Part shown: positions 25,083-34,592 of the stretch, piece by piece
Layout of the letters: every line of letters begins with the position of its first letter
Position numbering within the stretch: position 1 is the first letter of the stretch
Source: Microbacterium profundi
GTDB lineage: Bacteria > Actinomycetota > Actinomycetes > Actinomycetales > Microbacteriaceae
DNA length: 64,000 nucleotides
Direction of reading: 5' to 3'
Assembly (NCBI RefSeq): GCF_000763375.1
Contig: NZ_JPSY01000001.1
Coordinates: 682,001 to 746,000 of the forward strand
Notes under the pieces: model-generated
The model's database searches: none
Seen by the model: the letters and a program-made list of their open reading frames with translations, nothing else
Told to the model about the DNA's origin: nothing
Made by a program: the position numbers and the translations under genes

Positions 25083-25922
25083 GTGACGCTTGCACCGCCG
25101 CAGCCGACGGCATCCGTGATCATCCCCGCCCATAATGAGGAACGAGTGATCGCCCGCACTCTCGAGCCGCTGGCATCCGCCGCCGAACGAGGCGCCCTCG
25201 ACGTGATCGTCGTATGCAATGCCTGCACCGATCGAACCGCAGATGTGGCTCGTGCGTTCACCGGCGTGGTGATCATCGAGTCGGACATCGCGTCGAAGAC
25301 GAACGCCCTCAACCTCGGCGACGAGCACGCCAGTGCCTGGCCCCGCATCTACCTCGACGCGGACATCGTCGTCACGGAGCAGAGCATCAGAGCGACGGCA
25401 TCCGCACTGACCGCACAGAGATGGCAGGCCGCCCGACCAGAATCGGAGTTCGTCACGACCGACACCGGCCCGATCGTCCAGGCGTACTACCGCGCGCGAT
25501 CACGCATGCCATCGCTTCGGCAGGCGATGTGGGGCGCAGGCGTGTACGGCCTGTCGGAGGAAGGCCATCGTCGACTCGGACGTTTCCCTGAGGTGACCGG
25601 TGACGATCTGTGGGTCGACCGCCTGTTCTCCCCCGACGAGAAGACAGTGATCGACACCGCGCCCGTCGCCGTGCGCGTGCCCCGCACCGTCTCCTCCCTC
25701 ATCGCGATCAGCAGGCGCAACCTCAGCGGCGCTCGAGAATCCGCACCGGAGCCGACGGACGGGCACGACCCCGGTGGTGTCCTGCGCGAACTGCTCGGGA
25801 CGGTCCGATCTCCCCTGACCGCGATCGACGCCATGGTGTACATCGCGATCGCCCTGAGCACGCGGCTCGCTCGGCGAGGCCGACAAGAACGTTGGGAGCG
25901 CGATGACACTTCTCGACGCTGA
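25083..25922 (+). CDS. Family 2 glycosyltransferase
   Basis: This 279-residue GT-A enzyme starts with SVIIPAHNEERVIARTL, has CNACTDRTADVA for nucleotide binding and YLDADIVV as the DXD-type metal site. GDDLWVDRLF follows where the acceptor loop and catalytic acid are expected. It starts at a GTG with AGGAGA upstream. It opens a six-gene rightward operon in which every later gene overlaps or nearly touches the one before. Confidence 0.85.
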   Translation: MTLAPPQPTASVIIPAHNEERVIARTLEPLASAAERGALDVIVVCNACTDRTADVARAFTGVVIIESDIASKTNALNLGDEHASAWPRIYLDADIVVTEQSIRATASALTAQRWQAARPESEFVTTDTGPIVQAYYRARSRMPSLRQAMWGAGVYGLSEEGHRRLGRFPEVTGDDLWVDRLFSPDEKTVIDTAPVAVRVPRTVSSLIAISRRNLSGARESAPEPTDGHDPGGVLRELLGTVRSPLTAIDAMVYIAIALSTRLARRGRQERWERDDTSRR

Positions 25923-26874
25923 CGATGCCTCGGCTCGCGTCGCCGCGATCATCGTCACCTACAACAGCTCGGCAACACTTCCCGAACTGCTCGCGTCCCT
26001 GGACACCAGCACAGTCGAGGTGCGAGCGATCATCGTCGACAACGGTTCAGCCGATGACACCCTGATCGTCGCCGGCCGAGAGCCACGTGCCCTGGTGATC
26101 GCCACTGGGGCGAACCTCGGATACTCGGGGGGCATCAACGTCGGACGCACGTATGTGCGAGAAGGCGAACACGTGGCGATCCTCAACCCGGATCTCACTG
26201 TGGAACCGGAGATGCTCGCGGGACTGCTGCAGGTCATCGACGACGATCCCACCGTCGGGATCGCTGCGCCCCAACTGCGCGGGCTCGACCACGAAGAGCG
26301 TTTCGACAGCCTGCGCCGGGAGCCGACCGTGATGCGAGCACTGGGAGACTCGATCTTCGGTAACCGCTGGCGGGGCCGTCCAGCATGGCTCGCGGAAACG
26401 TTGCGGGCGGATCGCGACTACGAGCGAGCGCATGATGTGGCCTGGGCGGGAGGTGCGGCGCTGCTCATTTCAGCGGCATGCGATCGCGCCGTCGGCGACT
26501 GGGATTCGGCGATGTACTTCCTGTATTCCGAGGAGACCGATTATGCGCGGCGTGCCCGTTCACAGGGCTTTCGCGTGCGCTATGTCCCGGACGCGGTCGC
26601 CCGGCACGAGGGATCGGGGTCCGGACAGCCGGCTCCGCTGGTCGCGCTCATCTCCGTCAACCGGATCCGCTACTTCCAGCGCCTGCACGGGCCCGTCCGC
26701 ACCGGGCTGTTCCGGATCGCCGTCGCCGTGCAGCATGCACTGCGACCCCACGACCCGCGGCATCGCTACTCACTGCCGGTCGTCCTCGACCGCTCCCGGT
26801 GGGCACGGCTTCCGTCCGGCGATCCGGTGCCCTCGACCCTCAGCATCCGCTCCTCACAGAACCGCAACCGGTAG
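25903..26874 (+). CDS. Family 2 glycosyltransferase (rhamnosyltransferase-like)
   Basis: The 323-residue protein resembles WbbL-type glycosyltransferases: AIIVTYNSSATLPELL, IIVDNGSADDT, NLGYSGGINVG, ILNPDLTV as the metal site, and AWAGGAALL with SEETDYARRARSQG further on. The second half should form the acceptor site. Its start lies 20 bases inside the previous gene. The sugar transferred cannot be read from sequence. Confidence 0.87.
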   Translation: MTLLDADDASARVAAIIVTYNSSATLPELLASLDTSTVEVRAIIVDNGSADDTLIVAGREPRALVIATGANLGYSGGINVGRTYVREGEHVAILNPDLTVEPEMLAGLLQVIDDDPTVGIAAPQLRGLDHEERFDSLRREPTVMRALGDSIFGNRWRGRPAWLAETLRADRDYERAHDVAWAGGAALLISAACDRAVGDWDSAMYFLYSEETDYARRARSQGFRVRYVPDAVARHEGSGSGQPAPLVALISVNRIRYFQRLHGPVRTGLFRIAVAVQHALRPHDPRHRYSLPVVLDRSRWARLPSGDPVPSTLSIRSSQNRNR

Positions 26875-26879
26875 GAACC

Positions 26880-27572
26880 ATGTCCGCAAAGTCCGCATCC
26901 GCTCCGCGGGTCATCACTCTCAACTTCCACGGGATCGGCACGCCGCGGCGCGACCTCGAACCCGGTGAAGAGCGCTTCTGGATCACGCCGGAGAACTTCC
27001 ACAGCATCCTCGACACCGCTCTCGCGCATCGTCGACATGTGGAGTTCACGTTCGATGACGCGAACGAATCCGACTTCGAGATCGGCATGCCGGCCCTGCT
27101 CGAACGGCGCGTGCAGGCGCGTTTCTTCGTCATCACCGACCGCATCGACACTCCTGGTTCGCTCACGTCCGACCAGATCATCGAGCTGGCTCAGTCCGGC
27201 ATGGGCTTCGGCACCCACGGAGCGAGCCACCGACCGTGGCCAGAGCTGGCCCGTGAGGGCGAGCTGCATCGCGAGCTCATCACCTCGACCGGAGCGCTGC
27301 AGGACATCATCGGGCGTCCGACGCGATACGCCGCGTTCCCACAGGGACTGTACGACCGGGCGGTTCTCAGCGAGCTGCGCCGCCACGACCTCCTGCGCGC
27401 CTACTCCGTCGACGAGGGCTGGTCTCATGCCAAATCGTGGCTGCGCACCAGGTACTCCGTCATCCACAGCGACACCGTGAACAGCATCCGGAATCTCCTC
27501 GATGCGCCAAACCTCACCGCCGGCCGATGGCCGATGCGTCCGATCAAGCAGGCGGTCAAGAGATGGCGATGA
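26880..27572 (+). CDS. NodB-type polysaccharide deacetylase
   Basis: The 230-residue protein has the NodB fold motifs. FTFDDANESD carries the catalytic base and metal Asp, and GTHGASH gives the HxxxH metal pair. FPQGLYDRAV takes the place of the usual RPPxG motif and is diverged. No signal peptide is seen, so it may act on a lipid-linked precursor in the cytoplasm rather than on the finished polymer. The ATG at 26880 has AGGA just before it. It overlaps the ATP-grasp gene by 4 bp. Confidence 0.8.
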   Translation: MSAKSASAPRVITLNFHGIGTPRRDLEPGEERFWITPENFHSILDTALAHRRHVEFTFDDANESDFEIGMPALLERRVQARFFVITDRIDTPGSLTSDQIIELAQSGMGFGTHGASHRPWPELAREGELHRELITSTGALQDIIGRPTRYAAFPQGLYDRAVLSELRRHDLLRAYSVDEGWSHAKSWLRTRYSVIHSDTVNSIRNLLDAPNLTAGRWPMRPIKQAVKRWR

Positions 27573-28750
27573 CACCGCGACCCATAGTGCTGATGGGGTT
27601 CGCTCAGGCGTTCGCCGCGATCGAAGCGGCATGGTCGCTGCAGAAGGCCGACATGCGCGTCGTCGCATTCGCTCGACGCGGCACCCGCAGCGCACTCAGC
27701 CGGGTGCGCGGCGTGGAGATTCATGAGATCACACCTCCCGAGGTCAGCATCGAGCAGTGCCTGGACGACCTGCGAGCCCTGGTCGCGCAGGTGGAACCGG
27801 ATGCCGTTCTTCCGCTCGACGACGCCTCGCTGTGGCTCACGTCATGCATCGACTTCGAGCGGGCCGTCGTGGTCGGGCCGACGCCGGATAGCGCGGCCGT
27901 GGCATTGAACAAGCACGCTCAGATCCAGGCCGCCGAGGCCGCCGGACTCCGGGTGCCGCCGACTCGCCTCGTGGGTTCGGCCACCGAACTCACGAGTCTT
28001 GTCTGGCCGGTGGTCGTCAAGCCAGCCGATGCCGTGCGCGCCGACGGTGACCGCCTCACCCGCCCCCGGGGAGCCATCGTGGCGGATCCGAGCGAGCTCT
28101 CCGAGGCGTGCTCCGGGCTAGGCGATGGGCCGCTGCTCGTTCAGCCATATCTGCACGGCGTGGGCGAGGGTGTCTTCGGATACGTGAACGAAGACGGCGT
28201 GGCATCCCTCAGCGCCCATCGTCGCGTACGCATGGTCAACCCGCACGGGTCGGCGTCCTCCGCGTGCATGTCGATCGACGTCGCACCAGAGTTGGAGGAT
28301 GCTGTTCGTCGGCTGATCGCGGATCTCGACTGGCGTGGGATGTTCATGGTCGAACTCCTGCGCGACGATGACGGTGTGCCATGGTTCATGGAGCTCAACG
28401 GGCGCGCTTGGGGAAGCCTCGCGCTCGCTCGACATCGAGGCTTCGAGTATCCGGCTTGGGCGACCCAATTCGCGCTGGGGCTGCCACAGACGCCTGCGCC
28501 GCCGACGGCTCCGGCTCCGGTCGTCGCACGACATCTCGGCCGCGAGATCGCGCACCTGCTCTTCGTACTGCGCGGTCCGCAGTCGCAGGCTATGACCGAA
28601 TGGCCGAGCCGGTGGGGAACGCTCCGCAATCTGACGCGGATCTCGCGCCGCGACCGGTTGTACAACTGGAATTCGAGACGGCCGTCGGTCCTCGCCAGCG
28701 ATACGATCGGCACCCTGAGCGAGCTCGTCGCAGGCAGGAAGAAGAGATGA
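27569..28750 (+). CDS. ATP-grasp ligase-like protein
   Basis: This 393-residue protein has an N-terminal nucleotide-binding-like domain (VLMGFAQAFAAIEAA) and an ATP-grasp domain. LNKHAQIQAAEAAGLRVPPT and WPVVVKPADAVRADG give the ATP lysines, LLVQPYLHG follows, and FMVELLRDDDGVPWFMELNG holds the metal acids. Such enzymes join a carboxylate to an amine through an acyl phosphate, so an amino-acid or similar amide on a sugar is possible, for instance on an amine freed by the adjacent deacetylase. The ATG at 27569 has AAGAG at good spacing; 27563 is the alternative. The substrate is unknown. Confidence 0.75.
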   Translation: MTPRPIVLMGFAQAFAAIEAAWSLQKADMRVVAFARRGTRSALSRVRGVEIHEITPPEVSIEQCLDDLRALVAQVEPDAVLPLDDASLWLTSCIDFERAVVVGPTPDSAAVALNKHAQIQAAEAAGLRVPPTRLVGSATELTSLVWPVVVKPADAVRADGDRLTRPRGAIVADPSELSEACSGLGDGPLLVQPYLHGVGEGVFGYVNEDGVASLSAHRRVRMVNPHGSASSACMSIDVAPELEDAVRRLIADLDWRGMFMVELLRDDDGVPWFMELNGRAWGSLALARHRGFEYPAWATQFALGLPQTPAPPTAPAPVVARHLGREIAHLLFVLRGPQSQAMTEWPSRWGTLRNLTRISRRDRLYNWNSRRPSVLASDTIGTLSELVAGRKKR

Positions 28751-29511
28751 CCGTTCTGCGCCTCGCACCACACATCCATTCCTCCTTCTCCGACGACTCC
28801 GATTGGGAGCTCGGGCGTCTCGTGCGTGTGCTTCGCCGGGCAGGATTCGATGGAGCGCTGGTGTGCGATCACGACCGCACGATGGATGCCGGCACCTGGG
28901 CGCGCATACAGAACGAGTGCGACCGGATCGGTGACGAGACCGGATTCGTGCTTGTGCCCGGTGTCGAATACCAGGACCCCGACCACGTCGTGCACCTGCC
29001 CGTGTTCGGACGCGCGCCTTTCTACGGCCGATCCCCCGTCATCGATGATCTGGTGCGGGGCGCGCGCTCGGACGGAGCCGCGGCGATCTTCGCGCATCCG
29101 CGGCGACGCGATGCGTGGAGAGAATTCGATCCGGCCTGGGCGCCGCACCTGGCCGGGATCGAAGTGTGGAACCGTAAGTATGACGGTATACGCCCGAACG
29201 ACTGGGCGCTCGCGCAGGCGCAACGTCATGGGCTGCCCGCGACCGTCGCACTGGACTGGCACGGTCCGCGCCAACTGTTCCCGCTCGCGTTGCGCGTTCC
29301 GGCTCCGCCGCGAGGCAGCAATCACGAGCGCAGCGATGCGGTCATCGCTGCGATGCTCGCCGGGCGGATGCGCGCCAGCGCGTTCGGCGTCGATGTGCAG
29401 AGCTTCGATCGAGGTCCGCTGGGGCGGTCGGTGCGCGGACTCGAGTCGGTGCGCACCTGGATCGCGCCGCGGGTGCGACGAGTCGAGAACGCCATCAGGA
29501 GGCAATCATGA
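28747..29511 (+). CDS. PHP-domain metal-dependent hydrolase
   Basis: The 254-residue protein shows the PHP phosphoesterase motifs: HIHSSFSDDS gives the HxH pair, DHDRTMDAG the next metal residues, PGVEYQD a glutamate, and IFAHPRRRDAW a histidine. The late DWHG contributes the final ligand. PHP proteins cleave phosphate esters; a role in removing a phosphate from a sugar or lipid intermediate is inferred from its place between an ATP-grasp and a glycosyltransferase gene. It overlaps both neighbours by 4 bp. Confidence 0.78.
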   Translation: MTVLRLAPHIHSSFSDDSDWELGRLVRVLRRAGFDGALVCDHDRTMDAGTWARIQNECDRIGDETGFVLVPGVEYQDPDHVVHLPVFGRAPFYGRSPVIDDLVRGARSDGAAAIFAHPRRRDAWREFDPAWAPHLAGIEVWNRKYDGIRPNDWALAQAQRHGLPATVALDWHGPRQLFPLALRVPAPPRGSNHERSDAVIAAMLAGRMRASAFGVDVQSFDRGPLGRSVRGLESVRTWIAPRVRRVENAIRRQS

Positions 29512-30365
29512 CCACCATCGACCATCTCGTGCTGACGCGGTTCAATCTGCCAACACCAGGACCGGAGAGCCTCGTGCGCGCGCAGGAAGGCTGGCTGCAG
29601 AACCGCGTGATTCTGTTCGAGCGTCACACCGTCGCGACCATGCGCGCACAGACTGTTCGGAACTTCACTTGGATGATCTACTTCGATCCGGAGAGCCCGC
29701 AGTGGCTGATCGAGCGGCTGGCGCCGCTCGTCGACGAGGGACTCTTCGTCGCGATCTACCGCGAGCGGGTCGACTGGCAGGATGTCGTTCTGGATGCCCG
29801 TACGGTGTTCGAGGATCGCGGTGAGCTCCTGTTGACGACGAACCTGGACAACGATGACGCCGTGGCCATCGACTTCATCGAGCGACTGCAGCACGCTGCT
29901 CGACGACATCCCGGTCACGCGATCTATCTGCGCAACGGCCTCATCCTTCAGGGCGACGCGGTCTATCTGCGTGACGATCCGGAGAACGCCTTCTGCAGCG
30001 TGAGCGAGTCGTGGAACGCTCCCGTCACCGCGTGGCGCGACTGGCACAATCTGCTGCACCATCATCTGCCCGTGGTGAGCGAGGACGGACCGCCAGCATG
30101 GCTGCAGATCATCCACGGACAAAACGTCAGCAACCGGGTGCGCGGTGTACGCATCGACACCGCTGCGCACCGGGGTTCATTTCCAGGGCAGCTGGATGAG
30201 GTCGCCGCGACGCAGCCGGGTCGCATATGGATGGATCGCTCGGTGCTGCGACCATTGCGTGATCTGCGCGATCACGGGCGCTCATTCGGCAAGAAGATGA
30301 TCCTACGAGTCGGCGGCAAGGATTCGCTGGATAGGGTGAAGTCCGCGGTACGACGGCTGGGCTGA
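29508..30365 (+). CDS. Putative rhamnosyltransferase family protein
   Basis: This 285-residue protein resembles the putative rhamnosyl transferase family PF11316. It has HLVLTRFNLPTPG at the start, TWMIYFDPESPQWL, and TTNLDNDDAVA with a DXD-like acidic group. It probably adds a sugar, though activity in this family is poorly tested. It is the last gene of the 25083-30365 operon, coupled by ATGA to the PHP gene. It ends 48 bases from the convergent Wzy gene. Confidence 0.78.
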   Translation: MTTIDHLVLTRFNLPTPGPESLVRAQEGWLQNRVILFERHTVATMRAQTVRNFTWMIYFDPESPQWLIERLAPLVDEGLFVAIYRERVDWQDVVLDARTVFEDRGELLLTTNLDNDDAVAIDFIERLQHAARRHPGHAIYLRNGLILQGDAVYLRDDPENAFCSVSESWNAPVTAWRDWHNLLHHHLPVVSEDGPPAWLQIIHGQNVSNRVRGVRIDTAAHRGSFPGQLDEVAATQPGRIWMDRSVLRPLRDLRDHGRSFGKKMILRVGGKDSLDRVKSAVRRLG

Positions 30366-30413
30366 TCGTCCGCGTGCCCCTCGTCAGTGTCGCGACTCGT
30401 CCGGCTCTCGGCG

Positions 30414-31850
30414 TCAGGCTGCCGAACGCACGACGCTCGATGCGCGCACGGGGCCCGCCACCGCATCCTGGCTCGCCGAACCCGCGGGCGACGACCAGTG
30501 CGCGTATTGGAACTCCTGCGCATTGGCCCACGAGATCGTCCGAATCGCACCGCAGAGGCCGAAGAGCAGGAACAGCAGGCCGGCGGCGATCGGAAACGAG
30601 AGTCCGTCGAAGAACGCCAGCAGTAGCCCGGCGGTCGCCGTCGACGCAGCGAGGGCACGCCCCACGAGCCGGGTGTCGTCCCGCTCCGCTCGACGCGCGG
30701 CAGACGCCGCGCTCCATACCGCGACGACGAATATCGCCGCGAATGCGAGCACACCCAGGATGCCGGTCTCGATGAGAGTTCCGAGCCATTGATTGTCGAA
30801 GATGAAGTAACGCGGCAAGAGGGTGCCGGCTCCCACGCCGAGCAGAGGCACCGCGCTCAGGAACACCGGGGCCAATGCGAGACCTGCCTGACGCGACTGG
30901 GTGCTGGAGTCATTTCCCACGCCGAGGAACATTCCCACGACCGTGCCGTAGAGCCCGGGTGTCGCGACCACGACGACTGCCGCCAGGATCGCGCCTCCGA
31001 CGATGATGACCGCACGATATCGGCGCGGCAGCGCGGGAATCATGAAGAGCACCCCGACAGCGAAACCGATCAGAGTCGATCGCGACACGGCCAGGAAGGA
31101 CGCCACTGCCAGTACGGCGAGGAAGACCCACCACCGAAGACGCCGGGATTCATGCCGATGTGCGACTCGCAGAATCGCCACGGCCAGCGCCAAAGGGACG
31201 GCGACTGAGAGCGCTGTCCCATACTCCAGCGGATGCGTCGCCGTGCCGGATGAGCGCAGGAACATGCCGCGGGTGTCGATGCCGCCTGCGGATTCGGAGA
31301 ACCCGGGCAACCCGCTGAACACTTCGAGAAAGCTCTGACCGGTGAGGAACTGCACGATGCCGAGCATCGCCAGCAGAGAGCACGCGATCACGATTCGACG
31401 CAGGATGGTGAGCAGGTCGGACATCGACCGGATCCCGTCGATCGCCACCAGCACCACACCGGTCCAGGACACGTACCGCAGTATTGCCGAGATCGCCGGG
31501 CTCACCTGGTCGGCAGGCTGCCCGCGCAGCAGCGCGACAGCGAATCCGATCAATACGATCACCAGGAACACGCCGAGTGCGACTCTCACGGGCTGCCCGA
31601 CCACCTCGACCGGTCGACGCTGAGTCTGTAACCGGGAGAAGGCCCACCATACGAAGAGAACCACGCCCCACAGGAACTGAGGCCGGCCGTATGCTCCCAG
31701 AGCGCTGATGGCCAGATTCGAGGGGAATCCGACCAGCAGCACGAGATAGATCGTGAGCATCGTCACCGCCGAGAGACCGCGTCGCTGTCGTATTCCCCGA
31801 TGACTTATCGCGGCGACCGGAGTCGGGAGCAGCGCCGGCGTGCTCATCAT
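30414..31850 (-). CDS. O-antigen ligase/polymerase family protein (Wzy)
   Basis: The 478-residue membrane protein has about eleven hydrophobic segments and the Wzy_C region with a large outside loop between them (LGIVQFLTGQSFLEVF, then SSGTATHPLEYGTALS, and later GVGAGTLLPRY with the conserved Arg). It should join flipped repeat units outside the membrane. The ATG at 31850 overlaps the Wzz stop; a second ATG is at 31847. It is the last gene of the long leftward operon. Confidence 0.85.
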   Translation of the reverse strand: MMSTPALLPTPVAAISHRGIRQRRGLSAVTMLTIYLVLLVGFPSNLAISALGAYGRPQFLWGVVLFVWWAFSRLQTQRRPVEVVGQPVRVALGVFLVIVLIGFAVALLRGQPADQVSPAISAILRYVSWTGVVLVAIDGIRSMSDLLTILRRIVIACSLLAMLGIVQFLTGQSFLEVFSGLPGFSESAGGIDTRGMFLRSSGTATHPLEYGTALSVAVPLALAVAILRVAHRHESRRLRWWVFLAVLAVASFLAVSRSTLIGFAVGVLFMIPALPRRYRAVIIVGGAILAAVVVVATPGLYGTVVGMFLGVGNDSSTQSRQAGLALAPVFLSAVPLLGVGAGTLLPRYFIFDNQWLGTLIETGILGVLAFAAIFVVAVWSAASAARRAERDDTRLVGRALAASTATAGLLLAFFDGLSFPIAAGLLFLLFGLCGAIRTISWANAQEFQYAHWSSPAGSASQDAVAGPVRASSVVRSAA

Positions 31851-32770
31851 CTGCCCGCCACCACGGCGGTCTTCCTGCGCAGGCGCGTCTTCTTCTTCGT
31901 CGACGTGCCGTCTTCTATCGGCGGTTCCGAGTCGTGCGGCGTTTCTGTGTCGTTCGGCGATTCGCCGACCGCTCCCGGCTCGTGTTCGTATTCGGGATCG
32001 GATCCCGACCGGGTGTGCTCCTCGACTTCATCCTCAGCGCGATCTTCGGCGTGCTCACCGGTGTGCTCTTCGGCGTGCTCATCGGCGACCTCATCGGTGA
32101 CGAGGAGATCATCATCCGCCCCCTCCTCATGCTTCGCGTGCTCCACCGCCGAGCGTGACCGGCCTCGCCGCTGCGACCGCGACCTCGCGAGACCGTCGAT
32201 CAGCGCGACCATCAGCAGTGTCAGCGCCACCGTACCGGCACCGGCGATGCCGGAGGCGACAAGGCGTGTCTTCTGCTCGACCAGGCCTTCGTCATCAGTT
32301 GTGAGTGTGACCAGAGAGATCCGGTCAGTGCTGGGTATGCCCTGCGTACGCTGGATGTCGAGCAGCGTGGAACCGGTCAGCTCGAGCAGATCGTCGATCA
32401 CCGCCTCTGCGTCGGCGTCACTCGGCGACGTCACGGACGCGAGGATGACCGGCCCGGAGCTCAGCGGATCACGGGTGATGACGATCTCGACGTCGGGATA
32501 CGCGTCCTCCACCTGTGACAACACGTCCGGTGAACCCATCTTTCGCACCAGCACATCCGCTGCCTGCGACAGCCCACCGACGAAGAGGAACGGGTTGGCG
32601 TTATCGGGAATCGTCCCGGGCCCTGGCAGCATCAGCTGCGTCGCGGTGCGGGTGTACTCGACCTTCACCAGCGTCCACGCCCCATACGCCGCCAGCCCCG
32701 CGATGATCAGTCCCGCCACCAGGACGTACCATCGTCGCCCGAGCGCCCCCATCATGTCTGCTACGTTCAC
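31847..32770 (-). CDS. Wzz-like co-polymerase with acidic His/Glu-rich tail
   Basis: The 307-residue protein has two membrane helices around an outside domain, the Wzz plan. After the second helix comes a tail of about 110 residues that is strongly acidic with repeated His-Glu pairs (EHAEEHTGEHAEDRAEDE), ends in the basic KKKTRLRRK, and has no kinase domain. The GTG at 32770 is chosen because GGGGG lies upstream and the first helix starts soon after. The upstream Wzz gene ends one base before. The tail may bind cations or a partner kinase. Confidence 0.7.
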   Translation of the reverse strand: MNVADMMGALGRRWYVLVAGLIIAGLAAYGAWTLVKVEYTRTATQLMLPGPGTIPDNANPFLFVGGLSQAADVLVRKMGSPDVLSQVEDAYPDVEIVITRDPLSSGPVILASVTSPSDADAEAVIDDLLELTGSTLLDIQRTQGIPSTDRISLVTLTTDDEGLVEQKTRLVASGIAGAGTVALTLLMVALIDGLARSRSQRRGRSRSAVEHAKHEEGADDDLLVTDEVADEHAEEHTGEHAEDRAEDEVEEHTRSGSDPEYEHEPGAVGESPNDTETPHDSEPPIEDGTSTKKKTRLRRKTAVVAGR

Positions 32771-32771
32771 T

Positions 32772-33455
32772 TCACCGAACCCCCTCTGCACGCCGGCGAG
32801 ACCCCGCCGCCGTGAATTGATATCGCTTGTGTCTTGCGTCCCACCACGCCGCCGCGAACACCGCGACCATCGCCCCTGCGACACCGAGCGCGGCCACTGC
32901 CATGATCTGGGATGACCTGCTCGGCACGACGTGCTCGATCTCCTCGGAAAGAGCTTCGACTGTGTACAGCAGGCGCGCCGACTCGGCTATCCCGATGGCG
33001 TCCTGCTGCGAATCCGCGGCTGCGATCACGCGCGCGATCGTCGACGCCTGCTGTTCCTTCACCCACTGATATGTCGGGCCGACCACCTCGACGGTGATCA
33101 CCGCCCGCTGATGCACGACCGTCCACTGGCCGCCCACGTCCGGAACTCCGACGAAGACCCCTCGCCGCACACCCGCGCCGTACGCCCGAGCATCCGCATC
33201 CGCGTAGCGCGGCCGCATGACGTTGTCGTCGACCTCACTGGCGACCGTCGCAGCGAACGTGACGATGCCGGGCTCTGCAGACCCGTCATCCGTAAGGTCC
33301 GTGCCGTCCGGCAGTGTGAAGGCGACCACAGTTCGCGTCGTGTACACGCCAGACGTCGACATCAGGAATGCAGCCGCCCCCGCCGTGGCGATGAGCACCA
33401 CGGCGACGATCGCCCAGCCCCTACGGAGCGTCTGCAGCAGCTCGCGAATGATCAT
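32772..33455 (-). CDS. Wzz/YveK-like chain-length domain protein
   Basis: This 227-residue protein has helices at residues 13-33 and about 183-205 flanking an outside domain of about 150 residues. It ends in a short basic cytoplasmic tail and has no kinase. It resembles CapA/YveK adaptors, which need a separate BY-kinase; the two kinase genes at 10.9-13.8 kb are the only ones in the window. It pairs with the next Wzz-like gene, one base downstream. Confidence 0.72.
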   Translation of the reverse strand: MIIRELLQTLRRGWAIVAVVLIATAGAAAFLMSTSGVYTTRTVVAFTLPDGTDLTDDGSAEPGIVTFAATVASEVDDNVMRPRYADADARAYGAGVRRGVFVGVPDVGGQWTVVHQRAVITVEVVGPTYQWVKEQQASTIARVIAAADSQQDAIGIAESARLLYTVEALSEEIEHVVPSRSSQIMAVAALGVAGAMVAVFAAAWWDARHKRYQFTAAGSRRRAEGVR

Positions 33456-33476
33456 GTATTTCCTCCCCAGGTCAGA

Positions 33477-34592
33477 TCAGGATTCGCGGATCCGTTCGAC
33501 GGAGACCTCGCTCCCTCTCCGTGCCGCGCTGTGCGCAGCATTGCGCACAGCGGCGGCGAAAGCCTCCACTCGATGCTTTTCGAGAACGTCTTCACGTGCC
33601 GTTCGTCCGAGCGTCTCCGCGAACTCCCGCTGCGCCAAGAGACGCCCGATCGCGTCGCGCAGCGCAATGGGGTCCTGCGGCGGCACATACAGGCCGTTCT
33701 CGCCGTCGCGCACGACATCGACCTGTCCTTCGGTGCGGGTCACGACCACCGGTCGCCCCATCGACATCGCCTCCAGCAGAACGCTGATCCCGGCGTTGTT
33801 CTCCGCCGGTGTCAATGGCACGACCACCACCTTCGCCTGCGCATACGAGCGACGAAGCTCTTGGGGATCCATGGTCTTCACCGTCACTCCGACCGGCAGC
33901 GAAAGCTCCTGCGCGTCCGTCAGATACGTGCGGAAACCGTTGAACACACCGATTCGTGACGCCGCGATCAGCGTGGGAGTCTGCAGCCCACTGACCGCAT
34001 CGATCAACGTCTGGAAGTCGCGCTGAGTCTCCCCCGCCGAGAATATGATCGCCGGTTCCTGCCGCATCGGTGCGAAGAACTCCTGGTCGACCGGATGCTC
34101 GATGAACGTGATCTGATCCCTGGCGAAGCCGATGCGTGTCACGGCGAACTCGCCCTGCACCGAGCTCCATGTCAGGATCCGATCGATGCCTCGCCGAAGG
34201 ATGCGTAGCGGAACGCGCACGATCGGCTTGGATATCCAGTCCATGATCGCGACGTGTCGCGGCCGTCGCCAGCACAACATCAGCATCGCCGCGATGCCCA
34301 CAGAGTACTTCTCAGCCCACGAGACGACGACGTCGTAGTCGCGCCTGCGCCGGGCGACCTCCAGGCCCAGTGCGATGAACACCGGCAGTCGTCGCAGCAG
34401 TGCGCCCCTTACCCCCGGGAGGCCGGCGAGGTCCGATTCTCCGAGCAGGTCGAACCCGAGCATCTCTTCGACGAGCACCCGACGCGGCGCCGCGCCAGCG
34501 GCCTCCTGCTCGCGGAGTACCGGCCGTGGCACAGCTGCTTGCCCTTCAGTGCGCACATAGAGTACTCGGGGTTCGGCTCGCTGCAGGTTCAT
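33477..34592 (-). CDS. Family 4 glycosyltransferase
   Basis: The 371-residue GT-B enzyme has the C-terminal donor-binding half of GT4: EAMSMGRPVVVTRTEGQVD includes the E-x7-E type region, and DGENGLYVPPQDP follows. The N-terminal half is less conserved. It would add a sugar from a nucleotide donor on the cytoplasmic side. Its start overlaps the previous gene's stop by 4 bp. Confidence 0.83.
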   Translation of the reverse strand: MNLQRAEPRVLYVRTEGQAAVPRPVLREQEAAGAAPRRVLVEEMLGFDLLGESDLAGLPGVRGALLRRLPVFIALGLEVARRRRDYDVVVSWAEKYSVGIAAMLMLCWRRPRHVAIMDWISKPIVRVPLRILRRGIDRILTWSSVQGEFAVTRIGFARDQITFIEHPVDQEFFAPMRQEPAIIFSAGETQRDFQTLIDAVSGLQTPTLIAASRIGVFNGFRTYLTDAQELSLPVGVTVKTMDPQELRRSYAQAKVVVVPLTPAENNAGISVLLEAMSMGRPVVVTRTEGQVDVVRDGENGLYVPPQDPIALRDAIGRLLAQREFAETLGRTAREDVLEKHRVEAFAAAVRNAAHSAARRGSEVSVERIRES

